Origin: JBALVT01 sp047612385
Lineage (GTDB): Bacteria > Pseudomonadota > Gammaproteobacteria > Pseudomonadales > Halieaceae
DNA: 29,142 nt
Assembly: GCA_047612385.1 (NCBI GenBank)
Contig: JBLGAR010000055.1
Coordinates: forward strand, 1 to 29,142
Direction of reading: 5' to 3'
The notes below the pieces were generated by a model. That model was not told the DNA's origin and searched no databases. It was given only the letters and a program-made list of their open reading frames with translations. Below, one piece after another: positions 23,599 through 29,142 of the stretch (positions are counted from its first letter, which is position 1; each line of letters opens with the position of its first letter). A program made the position numbers and the translations under genes.

Positions 23599-24894
23599 CT
23601 AAAACCCCCATTCGAACCCAATACGAAACCGGTCAGCTTCTTTAAACTGGCCGAACAACCCCTCGCGATCGCCATAAAAGACGTCCACACCTGCGTAAAT
23701 ATCAATGTTTTCTCGGTAGTTATAGGTGAGTTTGGTTTGTAGCACACCGTCGCCATGATCTAGGGAAAAAATATGCAGCCATTTCAGCGTTACGGTCTCA
23801 TTCATAAATTTTGACTCCCACAAGAAAGTAGCCGTGTCTTCGCTCTGATTGTTGATCAGGTCTTCGCCGCTGCCGACAACCGTTGTTTGAAACCATTGCA
23901 CTGAAATGAACTGGTCTGTCCAGCCCTGCCAGTCGAGCCCAAGCACGGTACTCCACTGGCCTGCTTTGGTCACCCCCGGTGCTGTGGAAACGGTTCTATG
24001 ATAACGGTCTGTTTCATAGGCAATCTCTGCGCGCACGGTCCAGTCTCCGACAACGGTACTAGCGGTGCCACCGATTAACTGGCTGCGTTCATATTCCTGG
24101 CTTACTCGTAACAGCTGGTCGCTGACCTCTACCCGGACTACTGGTGTATCAACGTAGTGGTACAGGTAGTTTAGCGAGACATCCCAGCCGCCGGTAAACT
24201 GGGTAAATCGTATGCCGACATCGCTATCTTTTAGCAAAGAGTCAGGTGCGCTTGCTTCCTCGACGAACACTTTTTGTCCAGGGGTTTGCTGCGGTACCAA
24301 TGCCGGGCTCGTAAACGCAAAAGGCGAATGAGCCGGTGCCAGTTCATGGGTAGTGGTGTCAGGTATCCACAGTATCTGAATCAGGCTGTTATCGCCGACG
24401 GTGTATTCCACGTTCGCCATCCACAGTGGAATGCGAGAATCGTCAAAATCATCGAGAATAAACTCGCGAAAATTCTGGGGGTTGATCACGTCCAGCAGTT
24501 TGAGTCCGTCGGCCTCGCCCCAAACTACCTGTTGCTTGCCGAGTCGCCAAAAAGTCGAAGTGTTCGAACCATCCCAGTAAAGTTCCCGAAGATCAATTGT
24601 TCCGGCCTCGCCGTTCGCCAAAGGGCCGCCGATACGCGAATAGGTCTGCGGTCTGGACCTATGATTCAGATCGCCGATACCGTCATGCCGAAAACGGGCG
24701 ATAGCTTTCAGATCGCCGCTGAACAATGGTTGGTTGTATTCGACATCCAATAAGACTTCTTGCTGCTGTGTCTTGTGGGCGTTGAAGTCATATGCACTTT
24801 GGGCTTTCACAATGCCGCTAACATCTCCGGCGTAAGCGTGGCAGTGGAGTGTAGCCACCACCATAGCGCCGGAAAACTTGAGCAGGGTGTTCAC
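23599..24894 (-). CDS. outer-membrane beta-barrel protein (DUF1302-like), partner of the RND transporter
   Basis: 431 residues. A signal peptide (MNTLLKFSGAMVVATLHCHAYA) precedes a protein of alternating beta-strand character ending in Phe (RFRIGFEWGF), the usual C-terminal signature for outer-membrane insertion. The LGKQQVVWGEADGLKLLDVINPQNFREF segment near 117-144 is typical of DUF1302-like barrels that accompany MMPL transporters. The start is GTG 24894, overlapping the TAG stop of the transporter (TAGTG), so synthesis is coupled. It probably forms the outer-membrane part of the same export or lipid-trafficking system; the cargo is unknown. Confidence 0.82.
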   Translation of the reverse strand: MNTLLKFSGAMVVATLHCHAYAGDVSGIVKAQSAYDFNAHKTQQQEVLLDVEYNQPLFSGDLKAIARFRHDGIGDLNHRSRPQTYSRIGGPLANGEAGTIDLRELYWDGSNTSTFWRLGKQQVVWGEADGLKLLDVINPQNFREFILDDFDDSRIPLWMANVEYTVGDNSLIQILWIPDTTTHELAPAHSPFAFTSPALVPQQTPGQKVFVEEASAPDSLLKDSDVGIRFTQFTGGWDVSLNYLYHYVDTPVVRVEVSDQLLRVSQEYERSQLIGGTASTVVGDWTVRAEIAYETDRYHRTVSTAPGVTKAGQWSTVLGLDWQGWTDQFISVQWFQTTVVGSGEDLINNQSEDTATFLWESKFMNETVTLKWLHIFSLDHGDGVLQTKLTYNYRENIDIYAGVDVFYGDREGLFGQFKEADRFRIGFEWGF

Positions 24895-27800
24895 TAGCGC
24901 AGCCCTCTTTCAAGTGCTCGGCGGGTGAATGAGGAATCTACTACAGGTGTCTGGTAGTCCACATCGGAAAATACAAACTCGGTGTGATGACCCGTTTTGT
25001 GGTTCCGCACTTCCATGCGATGACGAGTCCAAATACCGTCGATTTTGCGAATGTCACTGATGGTGGTTGTCTTTAACTCATTGAGCATGACATCCCAGTA
25101 CTGTGCCTTCACCACCTGCCAATTAGAACGGTCGACCCAGCTGTGAACCTTGCCATAGCCCAGCTCTTTTGCTGTGGCGTCGTCGACGGGTATGGCTTCT
25201 ACTTTGAGCGTCTCCCGGCCGTCGACAAGCTCGTTTTTTAGTGTTTTGAAGTGATAGTCACTGAGCTCAATCTTCCCCTCTTTCTTTATATCTTCGTAGG
25301 TGAAATCGGTGCCCAGAAAATAGTCACCTCTATCCGATGCCGAGATGCGGCGCGCCTTTCTCAAGGCGGGCAGGTACAACCACTGATCGTCATCGAGCTG
25401 GACGTCGGGGTAATCGTAGGTCAAAAATCCAGTGTCCTTAACGTTTCTTGGCGAAAGGTAAAACAGCACAGTGCGTTTCTCGTCGCCGAAATACTTGCGA
25501 TAGCCTATTGTTTCCCTTTTGCGCTCCTTGCCACGCCGGTCGATCATTGTCATGGACAATTTGCGAGTTACGTGGCTGCCATCGTCCACCCTATTGATTT
25601 GCTCAACCACCCAGCGGCCCTCGGGCAGTTCGTCTGCAGCCGCAGCATCTGTCGCTACCAGAAACCCGATAACACCGACAACCGCGATCGCGATAACAGT
25701 ACTGGCACCGGTCGGTAAGGCATTTTTGAGCCCCCTGTCTGACACCTCGCCGGTGATAAAGCGAGGTCTCAGCAGCTGTACCAGGGCGGGCAGCAATGTC
25801 ATGCTCACCAGAAAACTGGTGGTCACCGAAATGGCAACAATGGTCCCAAAGTTGTTGAGCGACACCACCTTGCTGGAAATCAAAACTCCAAATCCCAAAG
25901 CAATAGCCAACAGATTGAAAAATAATGCCCGGCCGGTAGTTGGGTAAAACTGTCGCAGGGTTTGATCCATATTCTGTGTCTGGCGATAAAGCGTGCGCAG
26001 GCGTTCAATGGTGTGAATGGCGAAGTCCACGCCCAGACCAATGGCAACAGCGGCAAACATTGAAGTGCCAATACCCAGTGGAATGGAGAAAGCCACCATT
26101 GCTGAGTAGACTAGCAAAATACTGGTGGCAACGGGGATTAAGGTAAAGGTGCCAGCCACGCTCGAACGAAACAGCAATGAAGAAACCAGCCATACCAGCA
26201 GCAAAGCGATACCCACACCGGTAAAATGACTCACTCCCAGATCCTTGATCCAGTGGTAGGTGAGATTAACTCTGCCGCTTAACCTTGCGACTACAGTATC
26301 GTCGTTAAACTCCGCGACCAGATATTCACTCAGAGATTCCACCACAACTTTATTGTTGGTGTAGGCACCGGTATTGAGCGTTACTCTTACGTTTGCCAGC
26401 CGATAGTCATAGTCGACCTCTTCTTCAAAATCTGTGGGATCGCTGGAAGCGCTATACAAAAGGAAATACTGCGCTACCAAATCCTTGTTGTCAGGCAGGG
26501 TATACTGATCGATGTTGCCGCCATTGAGTGCTCGGTTCATCTGCTTTAGATAGTCCACCACCGATGTTGAACCCTGAACGCCCGGCAATGTTTTCGCGTA
26601 GCTTTGCAGGGCCTCGATCTTGTTCAGGACAACTGGGTCAAAAATCGCTTCTTCCTCATTAGTTTCAACGACAATGTCGAGGTAGCTTGTGCCGTCAAAA
26701 CGGCTGTTAATTTCCTTGTCAGCGATATAGAGGTACTCGGATGGATGGAAGGTGGCAATCCTGTCTTCGTCGACCACGATTTGGCTTGCGGCAACCATGC
26801 CCAATAGGCCGATAACGATAGCGCTAGCCACGATGTACTTGGATCTTTTAAGTGTAAAGTTACCCAACACCACCATTGCTCTGGCAAAGGTATCGTGGGT
26901 GCCAGAGGCGACGTTGCTGGTCAGGCGAGGGTGCACTTCAGTTTTTAAAAGGCTCATAACGGCGGGCAGGAAAATCAGTGAGTACAACCAGGCGATCGTC
27001 ACGCCAAGCGCAGTAAAAAGGCCAAAGAATTTGAAGGGAGGCATATAGGCAGCAAAGTACAACCCCATGAACCCTGCCGCTGTAGTCAGGGTGGTCAGTG
27101 TTACTGGCCGCCACATCGCTTCCATACCGGCAACAATAGAGTCGGGGATCGACTCAGCGTGGTGCAATGCACGTCGTTTAAAATACTCGCTATAAATGTG
27201 AATGCTGTCAGCGACCGCGATACCAATCAGGATCACCGGGAGCGCGTTGGTAATCACAAAAAATGGAACACCGAACAGGGCCATCGCGCCCACCGTGACA
27301 ATGGCCGATGCGCCAATAATAAGATTGGCAGCCAATACAGCGCCGCCTCGCAGAAACGCCCCGAACACTATGATCGATATAACTAATGCGGCGATAGGGT
27401 TTAAACGCTGCGCGTCGGCATCGATATAGCTGCCCAGGTAACCGGAAATCGCTCCTTCCCCTGCAACATGGATAGTAACGCCTGCGGGAAGGGCAATTTC
27501 ATCCAGTGTGCTTCGAAGCGCCGCGTAGGTTTGCTCAGCCTGGTCTTCATCCAGTAACTCAGCAATAACCAGGGTTGCCGATTCATCCTGTGCCACCAAG
27601 CTACCTTGATACAGTGGGAAGTCGCGGATTGCATCGCGGATTTGGTTTGCCTGGGCCTGTGAGGTTAGTGCCGCTTCGTAAAACGGTTCCACTGCCATAC
27701 CGTCATCGGTAGCGACGATATTATTCTCAGTGTTTAGGCTTTTTACACCATCGGGATCGATGTTCCGTACTTTAACAACCGCATTGGTTACCGCCCGTAC

Positions 27801-28076
27801 AGCGTTCAGCCCTTGTGGGGTGAAGATTGTTCCCTCGGCAACAACCGCGATAACCATCGGGTCGCTTAGTCCAAAAAGCGATTTAACCTTGTCTCGGTAA
27901 ACTAGAGCCGAATTATCGGTAGCCAGAAATGCATCCGATCGGGTGTCTCTCGTCAGTGTTGGTACAAAGGATGCCATAGTGACAATCAGGATGAGCCCTA
28001 ATGCTATTATTCGCTTGGGATGAATCACAATCCAACGGAAGAAAGGTTGCGCTCGAGTAACTTTTACTTTGTTCAT
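24894..28076 (-). CDS. MMPL/RND-type transporter fused to a LolA-like lipoprotein-sorting domain
   Basis: 1060 residues in one uninterrupted frame. Residues 1 to about 785 are an RND/MMPL permease: an N-terminal helix (IALGLILIVTMASFVP), a periplasmic loop, a helix bundle with IGIAVADSIHIYSEYFKRR (TM4-like), a second loop and a second bundle with IGLGVDFAIHTIERLR (TM10-like). After LLRPRF a further hydrophobic stretch (about 790-812), TVIAIAVVGVIGFLVATDAAAADE, looks exactly like a signal peptide, followed by about 250 residues of the outer-membrane lipoprotein-sorting (LolA-like) family: LSPRNVKDTGFLTYDY, WLYLPALRKARRISASDRGDYFLGTDFTYEDI. In related systems these are, as far as I know, usually separate genes. 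ATG 28076 has GGAG 7 nt upstream, better than 28112. Likely role: moving a lipid or hydrophobic compound across the envelope. Two ATATGCATGTAT motifs lie in its leader. Confidence 0.9.
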   Translation of the reverse strand: MNKVKVTRAQPFFRWIVIHPKRIIALGLILIVTMASFVPTLTRDTRSDAFLATDNSALVYRDKVKSLFGLSDPMVIAVVAEGTIFTPQGLNAVRAVTNAVVKVRNIDPDGVKSLNTENNIVATDDGMAVEPFYEAALTSQAQANQIRDAIRDFPLYQGSLVAQDESATLVIAELLDEDQAEQTYAALRSTLDEIALPAGVTIHVAGEGAISGYLGSYIDADAQRLNPIAALVISIIVFGAFLRGGAVLAANLIIGASAIVTVGAMALFGVPFFVITNALPVILIGIAVADSIHIYSEYFKRRALHHAESIPDSIVAGMEAMWRPVTLTTLTTAAGFMGLYFAAYMPPFKFFGLFTALGVTIAWLYSLIFLPAVMSLLKTEVHPRLTSNVASGTHDTFARAMVVLGNFTLKRSKYIVASAIVIGLLGMVAASQIVVDEDRIATFHPSEYLYIADKEINSRFDGTSYLDIVVETNEEEAIFDPVVLNKIEALQSYAKTLPGVQGSTSVVDYLKQMNRALNGGNIDQYTLPDNKDLVAQYFLLYSASSDPTDFEEEVDYDYRLANVRVTLNTGAYTNNKVVVESLSEYLVAEFNDDTVVARLSGRVNLTYHWIKDLGVSHFTGVGIALLLVWLVSSLLFRSSVAGTFTLIPVATSILLVYSAMVAFSIPLGIGTSMFAAVAIGLGVDFAIHTIERLRTLYRQTQNMDQTLRQFYPTTGRALFFNLLAIALGFGVLISSKVVSLNNFGTIVAISVTTSFLVSMTLLPALVQLLRPRFITGEVSDRGLKNALPTGASTVIAIAVVGVIGFLVATDAAAADELPEGRWVVEQINRVDDGSHVTRKLSMTMIDRRGKERKRETIGYRKYFGDEKRTVLFYLSPRNVKDTGFLTYDYPDVQLDDDQWLYLPALRKARRISASDRGDYFLGTDFTYEDIKKEGKIELSDYHFKTLKNELVDGRETLKVEAIPVDDATAKELGYGKVHSWVDRSNWQVVKAQYWDVMLNELKTTTISDIRKIDGIWTRHRMEVRNHKTGHHTEFVFSDVDYQTPVVDSSFTRRALERGLR

Positions 28077-28093
28077 GACGGATCTCCATTGAG

Positions 28094-28117
28094 TATATGC
28101 ATGTATATGCATGTATT
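28094..28117. promoter_or_regulatory. candidate MarR operator A (upstream of transporter)
   Basis: Two tandem copies of TATATGCATG (28094-28103, 28104-28113) followed by TATT. Together they form ATGCAT-N4-ATGCAT inverted repeats (28097-28112). Bases 28100-28117, CATGTATATGCATGTATT, are identical over 18 bp to site B. The site lies 18 bp upstream of the transporter start codon, so a bound protein would block transcription of the MMPL gene from a local promoter. Confidence 0.68.
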
Positions 28118-28129
28118 AGGTTTAAAAAA

Positions 28130-28469
28130 TCAGCTAACCGAAGCAGCAGTCTGTGCCGGCGACCGTGTAAGAATCCGGGCAAATATCATGGTGTGCGGAA
28201 CCAAGAGTATGGGCACAAAGAATGTTGGTATGAACCAGGTCGCTCCCAAACTGGGTACAACCTCCGCGTGGCTTAGTGCGCTTACTAGGTCTGCTGTGCC
28301 CACAACATTGAAGATCCAGACCAGCGCCAGCCAAGGTACGGGGCAGAGATTGTTCAGCGACACCATCGGCTAAAAACGCCAGCCACGGTGCGACATACCA
28401 TTTTGCAAGCAGCTTATAGACAAAGAGGCTGAGAGCCAGTTGTGCGCCAAAAATTGCGAGAGTATTCAT
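28130..28469 (-). pseudogene. broken small integral-membrane protein gene (deletion plus frameshift)
   Basis: From ATG 28469 (AAGGAA 8-9 nt upstream) the first frame reads MNTLAIFGAQLALSLFVYKL then LAKWYVAPWLA, a hydrophobic N-terminus. Around 28370 the frame turns to unrelated, Cys- and charge-rich sequence (LDLQCCGHSRPSKRTKPRGG). A different frame then gives WLALVWIFNVVGTADLV, GATWFIPTFFVPILLVPHTM and IFARILTRS, ending at 28130. I recognise both halves as ends of one family of about 150-residue, four-helix membrane proteins of unknown function; the middle, roughly 50 residues, is missing. So this is more than a single-base error. The sequence TGGCTGGCG occurs on both sides of the damaged region. 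It sits between the MarR gene and the transporter in the same orientation. Confidence 0.68.
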
Positions 28470-28473
28470 AGTG

Positions 28474-28560
28474 TTAATTCCTTCGGCGAGAGCTGTGCTG
28501 GCAGGGTTTGCCAGGGGCAGGGGGGTGAACATCCTTCAAGATTTCATTTTCGATAGTCAT
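28474..28560 (-). CDS. 28-codon ORF with strong ribosome site (leader peptide or gene remnant)
   Basis: ATG 28560 is preceded by AAAGGAG at 6 nt, one of the best ribosome sites in the window, and reads MTIENEILKDVHPPAPGKPC then QHSSRRRN to a TAA at 28474, 4 bp before the start of the broken membrane gene. No family is recognised. It may be a degraded gene, since its neighbour is degraded too, or a small leader ORF that couples translation to the next gene. It follows candidate operator B directly. Confidence 0.4.
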   Translation of the reverse strand: MTIENEILKDVHPPAPGKPCQHSSRRRN

Positions 28561-28603
28561 TTTCCTCTCCTTTGAGCTTTCGTTCCGAGTTGATTCAATT
28601 TAA

Positions 28604-28622
28604 ACATGTATATGCATGTATT
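28604..28622. promoter_or_regulatory. candidate MarR operator B
   Basis: ACATG-TATATG-CATGT (28604-28619) is an inverted repeat with perfect 5-bp arms. Bases 28605-28622 match site A exactly over 18 bp. It lies between the marR stop (28633) and the 28-codon ORF, so the downstream block may have its own promoter under the same control as the transporter. Confidence 0.66.
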
Positions 28623-28632
28623 TTGAAAAAAA

Positions 28633-29058
28633 TCAGCCTTTAATTGCGACGATCTCACGACTCAATTTGATGAGCAGGTCATCCTGGCCCTTGCCCAATT
28701 TTTTTCGGAGTATTTTCTGCGCTTCGTCCCATGGCCCTAGCGCACGCTGGTAAAGTTCTTTCCCTTGCGCGCTTAGCGAAAGGGCTTTCTCGCGCCTGGT
28801 TGCGCCTTCTCCGACAGAAATATAGCCATCCCGGACCAGCGGTTTAAGTGCCCGAGAAACGGTTGTCTGATCCATCACCAGGATGTTCTGAATTTGCGAA
28901 GCTGTCGTTGTGCCAGTCAATGCCAAGGCCCGCAATATCGTAAATTGCGTGACTCGAATGCCGACCGGACTCAGGTACTCATTATAGAGCTGGCTGACCA
29001 CTCGGTCGGCTCGCCGCAGAGTATGAGCCAGGCACACAATGGATTTCTTGTTTGTCAT
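28633..29058 (-). CDS. MarR family transcriptional regulator
   Basis: 141 residues from ATG 29058 (146 from the alternative ATG 29073). Winged helix-turn-helix: TGTTTASQIQNILVMDQTTVSRALKPLVRDGYI is the recognition region, followed by the wing VGEGATRREKALSLSAQG; flanking helices form the dimer domain. MarR proteins bind palindromes and usually repress efflux or stress genes until a small phenolic or lipid-like ligand binds. Neither start has a clear ribosome site; I prefer 29058 because the ATGCAT palindromes at 29072-29090 would otherwise lie over the start codon. It heads the leftward block including the MMPL transporter, and the same motif recurs before those genes. Confidence 0.9.
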   Translation of the reverse strand: MTNKKSIVCLAHTLRRADRVVSQLYNEYLSPVGIRVTQFTILRALALTGTTTASQIQNILVMDQTTVSRALKPLVRDGYISVGEGATRREKALSLSAQGKELYQRALGPWDEAQKILRKKLGKGQDDLLIKLSREIVAIKG

Positions 29059-29067
29059 ACTTCGACT

Positions 29068-29090
29068 ATACATGCATATGCATTTAATGC
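29068..29090. promoter_or_regulatory. candidate MarR operator C (autoregulatory)
   Basis: ATGCATATGCAT (29072-29083) is a perfect 12-bp palindrome, partly overlapped by a second one, GCATT-T-AATGC (29080-29090). On the minus strand 29079-29068 reads ATATGCATGTAT, the core shared with sites A and B. It lies directly upstream of (or over) the marR start, as expected for autorepression. Confidence 0.68.
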
Positions 29091-29142
29091 AAATTGCTAT
29101 TTCGACTATCCTGAAACCTTAATCCAAGAGTATGCAGTTATG

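Noticed and set aside
23585..23608. GGGGT...ACCCC inverted repeat after ribH as a terminator
   Set aside because: Only 5 bp, with no T-run on either strand, and the right arm is inside the barrel gene's C-terminal codons.
24274..24753. 159-codon plus-strand ORF
   Set aside because: Antisense to the outer-membrane barrel gene, with no family pattern.
29132..29142. ATG codons at the right edge that might start a rightward gene divergent from marR
   Set aside because: Only three codons are visible and the upstream AAGAG is weak and too close; not supportable.

Overview
The window looks like chromosome of a Gram-negative bacterium, most likely a heterotrophic, probably marine, gammaproteobacterium. 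This is an inference from gene content: an inner-membrane RND pump paired with an outer-membrane barrel, an OmpW remnant, azoR/yqjG/pirin genes beside a YhaJ-like LysR regulator, and many acyl-CoA catabolic genes. Base composition is close to balanced and fairly even. I see no insertion sequence, tRNA, rRNA, CRISPR array or phage gene.

Left region (1-12.5 kb): a catabolic island built around a divergent promoter at about 5977-6075. The minus-strand unit runs SDR, phosphotransferase, acyl-CoA ligase, TetR regulator, alpha/beta hydrolase, luciferase-like monooxygenase, then a secreted protein cut by the left edge. Its first four genes are locked together by overlapping stop/start codons (TGATG, TAGTG, ATGA). 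The plus-strand unit runs acyl-CoA dehydrogenase, Baeyer-Villiger-type flavin monooxygenase, DUF1214-like protein, sulfotransferase, second SDR. Together these can be read as a route for a ketone or cyclic substrate: oxygen insertion, ester or lactone hydrolysis, alcohol oxidation, CoA activation and beta-oxidation. The substrate cannot be told from sequence.

Middle region (12.5-22 kb): a second acyl-CoA synthetase behind a TauE/SafE permease (minus); a CurA-like NADP-dependent reductase (plus); a quinone/oxidant-response group azoR, yqjG-like glutathione transferase and pirin (minus), divergent from a YhaJ-like LysR gene (plus) with two 13-bp palindromes between them; and an exported DUF3604 protein (minus).

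Right region (22-29.1 kb): a decayed ompW gene, then an FMN riboswitch leading to a stand-alone type-II lumazine synthase (ribH), with a hairpin next to the start codon that could act as expression platform. Last comes a MarR-headed minus-strand block: marR, a 28-codon ORF, a broken membrane-protein gene, a 1060-residue fusion of an MMPL/RND transporter with a LolA-like periplasmic domain, and a translationally coupled outer-membrane barrel. Three copies of an ATATGCATGTAT motif, two sharing an exact 18-bp match, lie ahead of marR, ahead of the decayed genes and ahead of the fusion gene. They are good candidates for MarR operators. This envelope-export system, with its gene fusion, shared operators and two eroded members, is the most unusual part of the window.
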